64,000 nt of DNA from Chelatococcus sp. YT9 (GCF_018398315.1 NZ_JAHBRW010000001.1:554001-618000), one strand, 5' to 3'; positions 1 through 8,335 are shown, numbered from the stretch's first letter. The notes: generated by a model from the letters alone, not told the origin. Made by a program: numbers and translations.

Positions 1-615
1 GTAGAAGGTCCAGAAGGGGGCAGGCACGGCTGGGGGCTTGTCCATCATCCCGCCGACAGCATTGCTGCCGTAGGCGAAGAGCTGGTAGATTCCCATGGGG
101 CCCATATCGAGGCTCTCATCCTTCGTCCAACCGAATAGGCTGGAATAGAAAGCGAGGGCCGCCTTGTGATCGGTGGTCATCAGCTCATGCCAGCCCACAT
201 GGCCGTTGGCCCCCGGCGCCGCATCCGGCTGGTCCTCCCCCTGGCCCTTGAACAGCGTGAAAACCGCACCTTGGGGATCCGCGACGACGGCAAACCGCCC
301 AACCTCCGGAATGTCCTCCGGAGCACGGTAGATCTTGCCGCCAGCTTTCGCGACGGCGTCCGCCTTGGCATCAACATCCTCGACGCCGATGTAACCCATC
401 CATCCCGGCTTGGCGCCGGCATCGCAGGCATCCTGCGGCAGAGTCATCAGGCCACCGATCGGCTGCTCGCCCACATGGAGGATGGTGTATGGAAAATCGA
501 CCATCCCGGAATCCTGCATCGTCCATCCTACGACGCTCTTGTAAAACGCCTCGGCAGCCCCCTTGTCGCTGGTGGCCAGCTCATACCACACGAACTTGCC
601 TTGTGGCCCCGCCAT
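1..615 (-). CDS. Two-domain VOC (glyoxalase/dioxygenase-fold) protein, C-terminus outside window
   Basis: The frame runs leftward from ATG at 615 and is still open at base 1, so about 205 residues are seen and the end is missing. A GGAGG ribosome site lies just upstream of the start. Two similar halves are visible: the first begins FVWYELATSD and has AFYKSVVGW, the second begins HVGWHELMTTD and has AFYSSLFGW. This is the paired beta-alpha-beta-beta-beta layout of two-module VOC proteins. Family members include glyoxalase-like and antibiotic-binding proteins; the substrate cannot be read from the sequence. It is the last gene of a leftward group with the DUF1579 and DUF899 genes. Confidence 0.85.
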   Translation of the reverse strand, partial: MAGPQGKFVWYELATSDKGAAEAFYKSVVGWTMQDSGMVDFPYTILHVGEQPIGGLMTLPQDACDAGAKPGWMGYIGVEDVDAKADAVAKAGGKIYRAPEDIPEVGRFAVVADPQGAVFTLFKGQGEDQPDAAPGANGHVGWHELMTTDHKAALAFYSSLFGWTKDESLDMGPMGIYQLFAYGSNAVGGMMDKPPAVPAPFWTFY

Positions 616-657
616 CGCATGTCCTCCCATTTGCAAAACGCTTCAGAACAGCGGAAA

Positions 658-1161
658 TCACGCCTTTCGGCGATAATGCATTGTCATCACCGGCTTCCAC
701 GTCCCATCCTCGGCGAGAAAGCGGGATGACAGCGTACGGTTGTTATCGTCTTCAATTGTGATGATATCCTGATAGCGCGTGCTCTTGGTGGGGTCCTCGA
801 ACGCCGGCCCCACCGTATCGAGCGTCAGGATCTTGCCTGTCGGGTCGAGCGTGCCCTCATAGACCCAAAGATGTGTCATCATCGAGCCGATCCAGGTTCC
901 GACATAACGCTGCTTGGCTGGATCGTAACCAAGAGTCAGCTGGTTTGTGCCTGCTCCACCGCCTGGCATCTCGCCGCTCCCCTCCGAAATCAGCCAGACG
1001 CCATGGAGCATGCGCGCCGTTTCGGACCAAGGCTCAGGTGGCGCCCCGGATGAAGCCTCCGAGCCGTCGTCACAGGAGGGCATGGATACTGTCCACTCAC
1101 CGACAAGTTGCTCGAGCCAGCGATGTTCTTTCTGAGGTTCGACTTTCATGAAAGTGCTCAT
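658..1161 (-). CDS. DUF1579 family protein
   Basis: A 167-residue protein with the DUF1579 pattern: an N-terminal HRWLEQLVGEW, a central GTWIGSMMTHLWVYEG and a C-terminal TMHYRRKA. The family forms a small beta-barrel of unknown function, and members often sit beside VOC and DUF899 genes, as here. ATG at 1161 overlaps the stop of the upstream DUF899 gene (ATGA), which suggests translational coupling. An alternative start at 1149 (MKVEPQ) has a better spaced AAGGA. No signal peptide is visible. Expression probably follows the MarR-controlled promoter upstream of the DUF899 gene. The family call is fairly firm; the role is unknown. Confidence 0.8.
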   Translation of the reverse strand: MSTFMKVEPQKEHRWLEQLVGEWTVSMPSCDDGSEASSGAPPEPWSETARMLHGVWLISEGSGEMPGGGAGTNQLTLGYDPAKQRYVGTWIGSMMTHLWVYEGTLDPTGKILTLDTVGPAFEDPTKSTRYQDIITIEDDNNRTLSSRFLAEDGTWKPVMTMHYRRKA

Positions 1162-1895
1162 CCTTGTGAATGACAACAGATGGACTGCGATTGATCCTGA
1201 TATTCATCGTGACGGCGCACGAAATCCATTACGGTCTTCTCATTGCGTCCCTTCGGCGCCCGATCGAGCACCATCATGGCGCCCAGGAGCTCCTCAAGGC
1301 CCCGCGCGTAGCCGGAATAAGTATGGAACACATCTCCGGCTTCGTTTCTCGTGAAAGCGCTCAACCCGTGGAGTTCATTCAGATCCCCGAACGGTGGCAT
1401 CATACCGAAATTATAGAATATACTGCCGCTGGCGAGCTCTTCCGGCGAAAAGGATACATGAAAATCGAAGTTGAAGTCATTACCATAGGATGAAACCCAT
1501 GGCAGCTGCCAACCCATTCGCTGCTTGTAAGCCTGCAGCTTCTGAAGCGGAGCCCGCGACACAAGCGTCAAGGTGACGTCATGATGCTCCAGATGGGGCA
1601 AGGCGCCATCGAGATGATCTGCGAGGAATGAACAGCTTGGACAGCCGGCTTCCCAGTCCGGTCCGAACATGAAATGATAGATCACGAGCTGGCTGCGCCC
1701 GGCGAACAGTTCCCCCAGATCCCTCGGCCCACCCGGCGTATCGAAGACATAGGCCTTCTCGACCTTCGTCCAGGGCAGGGCCAGCCGCGCGGCGTTCACC
1801 GCATCGCGCAGCCGCGTCATTTCCTTTTCCTTCTCCAACAGGGCCTTGAGCGCGGTGAGCCATTCGTCGCGCGACACGACAGGATTGCCTTGCAT
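1158..1895 (-). CDS. DUF899 family thioredoxin-like protein
   Basis: A 245-residue protein matching the DUF899 family: N-terminal VSRDEWLTALKALLEKEKE, a GPDWEAGCPSCSF segment around residue 90 and a DFNFDFHVSF segment in the second half. The CPSC motif sits where thioredoxin-fold proteins carry CxxC, but the biochemical role of DUF899 proteins is not established. The start is well supported by AAGGAGG placed 5 bases upstream of ATG. It is transcribed divergently from a MarR regulator across about 70 bp holding a perfect 12-bp palindrome, so that MarR protein probably represses it. It leads the DUF899-DUF1579-VOC group. Confidence 0.85.
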   Translation of the reverse strand: MQGNPVVSRDEWLTALKALLEKEKEMTRLRDAVNAARLALPWTKVEKAYVFDTPGGPRDLGELFAGRSQLVIYHFMFGPDWEAGCPSCSFLADHLDGALPHLEHHDVTLTLVSRAPLQKLQAYKQRMGWQLPWVSSYGNDFNFDFHVSFSPEELASGSIFYNFGMMPPFGDLNELHGLSAFTRNEAGDVFHTYSGYARGLEELLGAMMVLDRAPKGRNEKTVMDFVRRHDEYQDQSQSICCHSQG

Positions 1896-1929
1896 TGCGG
1901 CCTCCTTGCAGCAGATATGAGCTTATGGC

Positions 1930-1958
1930 TTGACAATTACGTTGATATCAACATTATT
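1930..1958. promoter_or_regulatory. Promoter with MarR-type operator between DUF899 gene and marR
   Basis: TTGACA at 1930-1935 is followed, after about 16 bases, by CATTAT, a plausible rightward promoter for the MarR gene. The spacer ends in the perfect 12-bp palindrome GTTGATATCAAC at 1941-1952. Inverted repeats of this size and place are typical MarR binding sites, so autorepression and repression of the divergent DUF899 gene is the simplest reading. Confidence 0.55.
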
Positions 1959-1963
1959 AAGCC

Positions 1964-2410
1964 ATGTCAAAGCACGTCGAGATACCTTTTGAAACGACTA
2001 TTCTGGTGCGAGATACGTGCCTGTGCCTCCATGTGCAGCGCGCAGCCCGCGCATTGGCGCGGCGTTTCGACGAGGCGCTCCGGCCTCTTGGGCTGACGAA
2101 CGGGCAGTTTTCATTGCTGATGTCGCTCAATCGGCCACATCCACCGGCAATCGGTTCAGTGGCTTCACTGCTGGCGATGGACAGGACGACGCTGACGGCT
2201 GCCCTGAAGCCCCTCGAACGGCGCGACCTTATCACGATTGCCCCGGACCCTAAGGATAAGCGCAGCCGCCTCCTGTCTCTGACAGCCGGTGGCAAGGCCT
2301 TGCTGGCGGAAGCAGTCCCGATCTGGAAACGCGAACATGCCGTTGTTGATGCCTTGCTCGGCCCCGGCGGCCCTGCACGTATTCGCCACGACCTAGCCCG
2401 AATTGCCTGA
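1964..2410 (+). CDS. MarR family transcriptional regulator
   Basis: A 148-residue winged-helix regulator. The N-terminal helix holds RAARALARRFDEALRPLGL, followed by the recognition region around TNGQFSLLMSL and LLAMDRTTLTAALKPLERR, and the wing PDPKDKRSRLLSLTAGG, all diagnostic for MarR proteins. The length is normal. It starts 69 bp from the divergent DUF899 gene and probably controls that gene and itself through the palindrome at 1941-1952. The ligand is unknown; the neighbouring VOC and DUF899 genes suggest an electrophile or oxidant response, but that is inference. Confidence 0.9.
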   Translation: MSKHVEIPFETTILVRDTCLCLHVQRAARALARRFDEALRPLGLTNGQFSLLMSLNRPHPPAIGSVASLLAMDRTTLTAALKPLERRDLITIAPDPKDKRSRLLSLTAGGKALLAEAVPIWKREHAVVDALLGPGGPARIRHDLARIA

Positions 2411-2623
2411 TGGCATCGTTATACCTTGCATCCACGGGATGGACCTAGGCGAGGACGGTCTGCGGTTCCCAAGTGCTGCTCTGACGAGCAGGGGTGTGGA
2501 AATCCGCGCGCCTCTCCCTGGGTGAGCTCGCCTGATATCTCTTGGGCACAGTTCAACGCTCACAGATCACCGTAACGAGAATGACCGGATACACATATCT
2601 GGCCAAGCATGGAAGGAAACCTC

Positions 2624-3031
2624 ATGATCAAGAGCATATTTGTGAATGTACCTGTCAAGAATCTTGATTCATCAATCTCATTTTTCAAGTCACTAGGCTT
2701 CACGTTTAACGCTCAATTCACGGATGAGACCGCCTCCTGCATGGTCATGAGCGATACCATCTATGCAATGCTATTGACGGAAGCGAAGTTCAAGGAATTC
2801 ACCCCACGCAATATCTGTGACACGTCGAAGGATGCCGAGGTCCTGATCGCCCTATCCCTGGAAAGCCGCGAAGCTGTCGACGCTTTAGTGAGCAAGGCGG
2901 TCGCCGCGGGTGGGAAGACCTATAGCGAACCGAAAGACTACGGCTTCATGTACCAGCATGCTTTCCAGGACCTTGATGGTCACGCCTGGGAAATCTTCTA
3001 TATGGATCCGAGCTTCGTCCAGCCCACCTGA
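2624..3031 (+). CDS. Single-domain VOC family protein (glyoxalase-like)
   Basis: A protein of about 135 residues beginning MIKSIFVNVPVKNL, with SISFFKSLGF near the start and DLDGHAWEIFYMDPS at the end, the usual single-module VOC layout. The start at 2624 is preferred over an in-frame ATG at 2609 because AAGGAA lies at proper distance and family proteins begin at this point. Related proteins are annotated as extradiol dioxygenase or glyoxalase-like, and the true reaction is unknown. It ends just before a strong hairpin shared with the convergent SRPBCC gene. Confidence 0.85.
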   Translation: MIKSIFVNVPVKNLDSSISFFKSLGFTFNAQFTDETASCMVMSDTIYAMLLTEAKFKEFTPRNICDTSKDAEVLIALSLESREAVDALVSKAVAAGGKTYSEPKDYGFMYQHAFQDLDGHAWEIFYMDPSFVQPT

Positions 3032-3062
3032 GACGTCTTCTTTATCCCACCGATGTCTCGAC

Positions 3063-3095
3063 TGCCGCAAGGCCGCCTGCAGCAGCCTTGCGGCA
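3063..3095. terminator. Bidirectional terminator hairpin
   Basis: TGCCGCAAGGC at 3063-3073 pairs perfectly with GCCTTGCGGCA at 3085-3095 around an 11-base loop. It lies between the convergent ends of the VOC gene (3031) and the SRPBCC gene (3100). The T-tract is poor on both sides, so termination may be inefficient or protein-assisted. Confidence 0.6.
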
Positions 3096-3099
3096 TGCT

Positions 3100-4092
3100 T
3101 CACACCGAGAAGCGCTTGGCGTAATCGTCCTCGACACCCTCGAAGAGCTGCCAGAATGACGGCGGGGTCAGTCCGGCCAGCCTGTGCGCCAATACGGCCA
3201 GGTGCGGCTGCCAGCCGCCGGACACATTGACCATGTCCTTGATCGCGCCGAGACGACTGTGCGTCAGGACGAGCCGCACCTTGTCCCCGATCTGCGAGAG
3301 CTCGAACCGAACCTCCGACTTGTCCTCAATGCCATCACCCCACGTGAAGGCAAGGACATGCGGTGGCTCGAAACAGATCATGCGATGGGGGCTGTCAATG
3401 CCACCTTCATATTCCTTGAAGCGGGCCGGCGTTTCCTGCTTGTGCGGCGACAGCGACATATGATCGAAGCGGATCGTGAAAATCGCGCCGGCTGCGCTGG
3501 GCATCGCGCCAGAAGCCAGCCATTGGCCGCGTTTGTCCGACTCGGTGAGATAAGCCCAGACTCGCTCGATAGGGCCAGGCAAGAGCCGCTCGAAACGAAC
3601 CGTATGCGCATCAATCTTCTCGCCGGGCCGCTCGTCGAGTTGGAAGAGCCCTGCGAGGCTGTCGAACATCAAGGTCCAGCCGTGAGCGGTTCCTCCTTCA
3701 GCAGCGTCACCTTCCTTGGCGATTTCCTTCGCGATGTCGTCCCCTTCCTGGGTGAAAACCATGCGCGCGCGGTCACCATCTGCTTCGATTTCAACAGTTA
3801 TCAGATCGCTATTGCGTGAGAACTGAGGCATTGCAAAGGTAAAGGCGAGTCTGTGGGGCGCGTCGACCTCAGTATACTCACCGACCGCCGTGTAATCCTC
3901 GCCGCCTCGCCGGTCGGTAACCGTCCAGTGGCCGCCGACACGCACATCCAGCTTGTGGTTGTTCCTCTCGCTTTGAGGGGAGGTGAAAAGCCAGCGCCGG
4001 GCCAGCGAGGGCTCGGTCCATGCGGCGTACAGGGCTTCAGGTGACGTGTTGAATGTTCGCACGAGGCGGAGTTTACGAGGCCCGGAAGTCAC
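3100..4092 (-). CDS. Fused double SRPBCC/AHSA1-domain protein
   Basis: A 330-residue protein made of two START/Bet v1-like AHSA1 domains. The first covers about residues 5-155 (RTFNTSPEALYAAWTEP, WTLMFDSLAG) and the second about 165-315 (RFERLLPGPIERVWAYLTES, GWQPHLAVLAHRLAG). These folds have a hydrophobic ligand cavity; single-domain members are about 150 residues, so this is a fusion. The start is GTG at 4092 with GGGAG upstream. It follows an ArsR gene by 57 bases in the same direction, the widespread ArsR-SRPBCC pairing in which the repressor controls the ligand-binding protein. The ligand is unknown. Confidence 0.85.
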   Translation of the reverse strand: MTSGPRKLRLVRTFNTSPEALYAAWTEPSLARRWLFTSPQSERNNHKLDVRVGGHWTVTDRRGGEDYTAVGEYTEVDAPHRLAFTFAMPQFSRNSDLITVEIEADGDRARMVFTQEGDDIAKEIAKEGDAAEGGTAHGWTLMFDSLAGLFQLDERPGEKIDAHTVRFERLLPGPIERVWAYLTESDKRGQWLASGAMPSAAGAIFTIRFDHMSLSPHKQETPARFKEYEGGIDSPHRMICFEPPHVLAFTWGDGIEDKSEVRFELSQIGDKVRLVLTHSRLGAIKDMVNVSGGWQPHLAVLAHRLAGLTPPSFWQLFEGVEDDYAKRFSV

Positions 4093-4148
4093 TGTGCGTC
4101 TCCCTCTTCTTCCACTTCCACGGCGGTGCTACGAGCGACCCTCTTCTC

Positions 4149-4493
4149 TCATGCGCCGCCAGCAGTGTCTTCAGCATTGAGCAAGGCCTCCAGCCCATCC
4201 AAGCGAGCGGACCAGAAGCGCTGATAAAACCGCAACCATTCGTCGGCCATCGCCAATGGCTCGGGAGCGATGCGGCAGATATGAGACCTGCCTTGGATAC
4301 GGCGCTTCACGAGGCCAGCGCCCTCCAGCACACGGATGTGCTTCGAGGCTGCTGCGAATGACATGGCGAAAGGCTCAGCCAGTTCTCCGATCGCACGGTC
4401 CTGCTGCGATAAGGCGCGCAGCATCGCCCTGCGCGTCGGATCCGCGAGGGCATGGAAAACACGATCGAGCGACGCCGGCTGTTGTTCAACCAT
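4149..4493 (-). CDS. ArsR family regulator of the SRPBCC gene
   Basis: A 114-residue winged-helix repressor: RVFHALADPTRRAMLRAL is the classic ArsR N-terminal motif and FAAASKHIRVLEGAGLVKRR is the recognition helix and wing. The metal-binding ELCVC motif of arsenic sensors is absent, so it belongs to the non-metal group that accompanies AHSA1 genes. Its start codon lies inside a 12-bp palindrome AACCATATGGTT, and a near copy is found 39 bp upstream, which suggests tight autoregulation. Confidence 0.9.
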   Translation of the reverse strand: MVEQQPASLDRVFHALADPTRRAMLRALSQQDRAIGELAEPFAMSFAAASKHIRVLEGAGLVKRRIQGRSHICRIAPEPLAMADEWLRFYQRFWSARLDGLEALLNAEDTAGGA

Positions 4494-4542
4494 ATGGTTT
4501 AATTAGCCGGTGCATTCCTATCAGTCAACCACTTGGTTTAAT
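4487..4542. promoter_or_regulatory. Two ArsR operator candidates
   Basis: CAACCATATGGTTTAAT at 4487-4503 and CAACCACTTGGTTTAAT at 4526-4542 match at 15 of 17 positions in the same orientation. The first contains the perfect palindrome AACCATATGGTT and includes the arsR start codon (4491-4493). Paired sites 39 bp apart fit cooperative autorepression. Confidence 0.6.
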
Positions 4543-4574
4543 GATCGATGCGGCCCTCGCGCCGCTTCGTTGGG

Positions 4575-5447
4575 TCAGCGCAGGCGCGCATCGAAGCGGT
4601 CGCGCATCCAGTCGCCGATCAGGCTGACGGACAAGGTGGTGAGCACGATGACGGCACCGGGCACGGCCGCCATCCACCACGCGAGCACGATGTAGTTGCG
4701 GCTCTCGTTGACGAGAAGGCCGAGCGAGGTAAGCGGCGGCTGGACGCCGAGGCCGAGGAAGCTGAGGCCTGTCTCCAAAAGGATGACCTCGGGGAAGTTG
4801 AGCGTCATCTGCACAATGAGCGCGCCGACGATATTGGGCAGGATATGCCTTAGATAGATGCGTGGCGAGCCGGCGCCCAGCGCCCTGAGGGCCCCCGCGT
4901 AGCCGGCCGTCTCGGCATCGAGCACGAGCCCGCGCGCAAGCCGGGCGTAACGCTCCCAGCCGGCAAAGCCGACGATAATGACAAGGAGCCAGAAGCTCTT
5001 GCCGAAGAAGGCGACGACCGTAATCGCGAAGATGATGAAGGGAAGAGAGGCCTGGATGTCGACGAGCATCATGATCGCCTCCTCCCACCAGCCACGCAGA
5101 CGCGCCGCCAGCATCCCGAGCGCTACCCCGATGAGCATGCCTATGAGCGTGCCGAACAGCGCGATGATGATGGAAAAGCGAATGCCGTAAAGTGTGCGGC
5201 TGAAGACATCGCGGCCGAGATGATCACTGCCGAAGAGGAAGGGATTGTCATAGCCGAGGAGAGCTGGCGGCTTCAAACGCAGGAGAGGCTGCTGCTCCGC
5301 GTAGCCGAAGGGCGCGATGACCGGCGCCGCGATCGAGGCCACAAGGATCACCGTGATCCAGATGAAGGCGACCGCGATCGCCAGCGGTACGGGCTTGCCC
5401 CCGCCCCGGCCGATCCGGAAGCCACGGCCGAAATCGATGACGCTCAT
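4575..5447 (-). CDS. ABC importer permease, DppC/OppC type
   Basis: A 290-residue inner-membrane subunit of a peptide/nickel-type importer. A first membrane segment (AFIWITVILVASIAAPVIAPF) is followed by the conserved FGSDHLGRDVFSRTLYGIRFS and the ATPase-contacting loop with RALGAGSPRIYLRHILPN, then [11 protein letters not shown] near the end; all are hallmarks of DppC. It is the last gene of the leftward operon that starts with the binding protein at 10972. The permeases come after the ATPases and a hydrolase, an order unlike the usual SBP-B-C-D-F. Substrate is discussed under the hydrolase. Confidence 0.9.
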   Translation of the reverse strand: MSVIDFGRGFRIGRGGGKPVPLAIAVAFIWITVILVASIAAPVIAPFGYAEQQPLLRLKPPALLGYDNPFLFGSDHLGRDVFSRTLYGIRFSIIIALFGTLIGMLIGVALGMLAARLRGWWEEAIMMLVDIQASLPFIIFAITVVAFFGKSFWLLVIIVGFAGWERYARLARGLVLDAETAGYAGALRALGAGSPRIYLRHILPNIVGALIVQMTLNFPEVILLETGLSFLGLGVQPPLTSLGLLVNESRNYIVLAWWMAAVPGAVIVLTTLSVSLIGDWMRDRFDARLR

Positions 5448-5448
5448 C

Positions 5449-6369
5449 TCAGTGCCGCCTGCGGATTTTCGGATTGAGGAAGCCGTAGGCCAGGTCGACG
5501 GACAGGTTGGCGAGCGTCATCGTCGTCGCAAAGAGCATCACCAGCGCCTGCACGACGGCGAGATCACGCATGCCGACGACATCGACCAGCAGCCGTCCGA
5601 CTCCGGGCCAGCCGAAGACCTGCTCGACGATGATGGAGCCGCCGACGAGGCCGCCGAGCGAGAAGCCGATGATCGTGACGATGGGGATCGCCGCGTTAGG
5701 CAGGACATGGTTCAGGATCGCCTGCCGGCGCGTCTCGCCCGCCGCGATCGCCGCGCGCACATAGGGCTGTTCAAGCACCTCGAGCACGGCGGAGCGCGTG
5801 AACCTGGCGATGACCGCCGCGCCGGAAAAGCCAAGCGTGATGACGGGCATCACAAGATGGGCGGGTGTCGCGCTGCCCGAACTCGGCAAGAGGCGCAATC
5901 CCACCGCCAGGAAGAAGATCAGCGTCACGCCAAGCACGAAATTCGGCAGACTGTAGCCGAGCGAGCAGAACAGCATCATGACCTGATCGAGCGGTCGGCC
6001 GCGATTGAGCGCGGCGATGATGCCGCCGGGAATGCCGATGGCGAGTACGAGCGCGAAGGCGGTGCCGGTCAGGGTCAAGGTGGCGGGCAAGCGCTCCAGC
6101 ACCACGGTCAGCGCCTCACGCCCGTTGGCGAGGGACTGGCCGAAATCGCCATGCATGAGGTTGTTGAGATAGACGACATACTGCGTCCACAGGGTTTGAT
6201 CGAGCCGCCAGCGGGCGCGGAAGAGCGCGATCACCTCCTCCGTTGCGTTGTCCGGCAGGAGCTCGCGAGCGGGATCGCCCGTCAGGCGCATGAAGACGAA
6301 GGCGAAGGTCATCACCGCCCACAGCGTGATGATGGCCCGCACAATCTTGATGATCGCGAAGCTGAACAT
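5449..6369 (-). CDS. ABC importer permease, DppB/OppB type
   Basis: A 306-residue membrane protein with the DppB signature: an N-terminal helix (IIKIVRAIITLWAVMTFAFVF), GDFGQSLANGR, and the coupling segment RAAIAAGETRRQAILNHVLPN, then EQVFGWPGVGRLLVDVV. About six membrane helices are visible. It pairs with the DppC-type gene, whose start lies one base after this gene's stop, and follows the hydrolase gene by 6 bases, so all three are co-transcribed. Confidence 0.9.
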   Translation of the reverse strand: MFSFAIIKIVRAIITLWAVMTFAFVFMRLTGDPARELLPDNATEEVIALFRARWRLDQTLWTQYVVYLNNLMHGDFGQSLANGREALTVVLERLPATLTLTGTAFALVLAIGIPGGIIAALNRGRPLDQVMMLFCSLGYSLPNFVLGVTLIFFLAVGLRLLPSSGSATPAHLVMPVITLGFSGAAVIARFTRSAVLEVLEQPYVRAAIAAGETRRQAILNHVLPNAAIPIVTIIGFSLGGLVGGSIIVEQVFGWPGVGRLLVDVVGMRDLAVVQALVMLFATTMTLANLSVDLAYGFLNPKIRRRH

Positions 6370-6375
6370 GGGGCG

Positions 6376-7236
6376 TCAGGCGCGGAAGGTAACCGCGAGC
6401 GGCTGATGGTCGGAGGCGTCGGCATCGCGCAGCACCTCGGCCGACGCGACCTTGGCCCTGAGGCCGGGCGTCACCATGATATAGTCGATGCGCTTGCCAG
6501 TCCTGGCGTCCCAGTCGAGATAGATGGTATCGCCTTCATTCTCCGCATGACCGGCGGCCACCCAGGCATCACAGAAGCAGTCGGGCGGATTGAGACGGCC
6601 GTACATGCCGCTGGTCGGGCCGACGAGGAGCTCGTAGACCGGGCTGTCCGGCGTCAGATTGAGATCCCCCATCAGGATCGCCTCGGCGGGCACCGCCGGC
6701 GGCGGTTCCTCCAGCCACGAGGTATCGGGATGTCCGCCGGCCGACACCGGGCCGTCGATCAGGGCACGGCGATGCACGTCGAGCGTCGTCTGCGCGTGGA
6801 TGAGCCGCTCCTCGTCGCAGAGATGCGAGAAATGGCTGGAATAGACGCGAATGAGGCCGAGCGGCGTCTCGATCGTCGCCTCCGTGACGCCGCGCTGGAT
6901 GGCGTGGGCCGTGAGCGGGGTCAGCTTCGGAAACAGAAAGGTGCGCGTGGTGATGATCCGCCAGCGGGAGAGAATGGCATTGCCGAACTGGCGGCGGACA
7001 TGCCGGCCGTCCAGATGCTTGTCGATGTCCACCGTCGCGCCGTAGACGGCGTGGTAGTCGCCCAGGCGCTCCACGATGCGCTCGACCTGGTGGATATTGC
7101 CCGAGCGCTCCCAATAGGCCTCGATCTCCTGCAGGCCGATGATGTCGGCGCCGATGAGCACATCGGCGACCCGATCGATGTCATAACGGCCATCGCGGCC
7201 CTTGCCGTACTGGATGTTGTAGGTGACGACGCGCAT
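6376..7236 (-). CDS. Endonuclease/exonuclease/phosphatase (EEP) fold hydrolase inside an ABC operon
   Basis: A 286-residue, signal-less and thus cytoplasmic protein with the full EEP metal-hydrolase motif set: N7 (TYNIQYG), E37 (GLQEIEAYWER), H135 (SSHFSH), D191 and N193 (GDLNLTPDSP), D251 (RIDYIMV) and the terminal D276-H277 pair (SDHQPL). EEP enzymes cut phosphoester or phosphodiester bonds in DNA, sphingomyelin, inositol phosphates and similar molecules. The start at 7236 is chosen for GAAAGAGG upstream. It sits between the ATPase and permease genes of a family 5 importer with a Pho-box-like site at its head, so a role in cleaving an imported phosphodiester is likely but inferred. DNA repair is less likely in this context. 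Confidence 0.85.
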   Translation of the reverse strand: MRVVTYNIQYGKGRDGRYDIDRVADVLIGADIIGLQEIEAYWERSGNIHQVERIVERLGDYHAVYGATVDIDKHLDGRHVRRQFGNAILSRWRIITTRTFLFPKLTPLTAHAIQRGVTEATIETPLGLIRVYSSHFSHLCDEERLIHAQTTLDVHRRALIDGPVSAGGHPDTSWLEEPPPAVPAEAILMGDLNLTPDSPVYELLVGPTSGMYGRLNPPDCFCDAWVAAGHAENEGDTIYLDWDARTGKRIDYIMVTPGLRAKVASAEVLRDADASDHQPLAVTFRA

Positions 7237-7270
7237 TGAGATGCCTCTTTCCATAGAATGGCTGTGGCGG

Positions 7271-8335
7271 TCAGGCGCTGGCCTGCCGCAGCGGCGGACC
7301 TGCCGGGAGGGATGTGGTTGCCATCACCGCACCCTCGGCAGTGGCGGCGGCGAAGTGGCACGCGGCCACATGGCTTCCTTCGATGGCGGCGAGACCCGGC
7401 AAATGCGCGCGGCAGACATCCTGCGCGAGGGCGCAGCGTGGATGGAAGGGACAACCTGCGGGGATCGCGGCGGGACTTGGGGGCTCGCCGGCGAGCCGCA
7501 CCCGCTTGCCTCGGGCTCCGAGCGCAACGCGTGGCACGGAGGATACCAGCGCGCGGGTGTAGGGATGGGCCGGCGCCGCGAACACCGTCGCTATAGGCCC
7601 CTCCTCGACCACGCGGCCGAGATACATGACGGCAATGCGGTCCGCGATATGGCGCACGACCCTGAGGTCATGGGAAATGAAGACCGACGCAAAGCCGCGC
7701 TGGCGCTGCAGGCTGCGGATGAGCGCGATGATCTGGGCCTGGACCGACACGTCGAGCGCCGAGACCGGTTCGTCGAACACGACGAAATCTGGCTCCGTCG
7801 CCAGGGCCCGCGCTATTACGACGCGCTGGCGCTGGCCGCCTGACAGCTGATGCGGGAAGCGCTCGCCTAGCGCCGGCGCGAGGCCGACATCCGCAAGGAG
7901 CTGTTCGATGGGCGGCGCGCCGGCAGGCCCATCCGCGCGATGAATGCGGAATGGCTCGAGAATCTGCTGGCCGATCGTCATGCGTGGATCGAGCGCGGCC
8001 AAGGTATTCTGGAAGACGAGCTGCATGCGCGCCCTGAGATGCCGGAGCCGGCGCTCCCCCAGTGCCGCGAGATCCTGTCCGTCGAACAGCACCTGTCCTT
8101 GCGTGGGAAGCTCCAGGCCGAGCAGGAGGCGGCCGAGCGTGCTCTTGCCGCAGCCGCTCTCACCCACGATGGCGAGGGTTTCCCCGCGCCTGATGGCGAG
8201 GTCGATATGGGCAACCGCGGCGATGGTACGGCTTGGCCCGAGCCAGCCGCCCGCGCTGAAGGTTCTCCCAACGCCCCGCGCCTCGACCAGCGCGCCGGCT
8301 GACATGTGATCAACCGACATACGATCAACCGACAT
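7271..8335 (-). CDS. ABC importer ATPase, DppF/OppF type
   Basis: A 354-residue ATPase with Walker A GESGCGKS (residues 58-65), Q-loop QLVFQNTLAALDPR, signature LSGGQRQR, Walker B FVVFDEPVSALD and H-loop ISHDLRV. The C-terminal extension has the Cys-containing CPFHPRCALAQDVC segment seen in oligopeptide-type ATPases. It overlaps the end of the DppD-type gene by 11 bases; GGAG upstream supports the start at 8335. Its first codons contain a short tandem duplication ([12 protein letters not shown]), so an in-frame start at 8305 is possible. Confidence 0.92.
   Translation of the reverse strand: MSVDRMSVDHMSAGALVEARGVGRTFSAGGWLGPSRTIAAVAHIDLAIRRGETLAIVGESGCGKSTLGRLLLGLELPTQGQVLFDGQDLAALGERRLRHLRARMQLVFQNTLAALDPRMTIGQQILEPFRIHRADGPAGAPPIEQLLADVGLAPALGERFPHQLSGGQRQRVVIARALATEPDFVVFDEPVSALDVSVQAQIIALIRSLQRQRGFASVFISHDLRVVRHIADRIAVMYLGRVVEEGPIATVFAAPAHPYTRALVSSVPRVALGARGKRVRLAGEPPSPAAIPAGCPFHPRCALAQDVCRAHLPGLAAIEGSHVAACHFAAATAEGAVMATTSLPAGPPLRQASA

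Noticed and set aside
2476-2491. CTGCTC-TGAC-GAGCAG hairpin after the MarR gene
   Set aside because: A 6-bp stem without T-tract in a 200-bp gap is too weak to call a terminator.
5317-7239. A 640-codon open frame on the plus strand rich in Arg, Asp, Glu and His
   Set aside because: It is antisense to the two permeases and the EEP hydrolase, whose motifs are complete. Its composition is the usual by-product of high third-position GC on the opposite strand.
8294-8335. Short tandem repeat at the start of the DppF-type gene ([12 protein letters not shown])
   Set aside because: A 15-base in-frame duplication beside the start codon; it does not change the ABC domain and looks like simple slippage.
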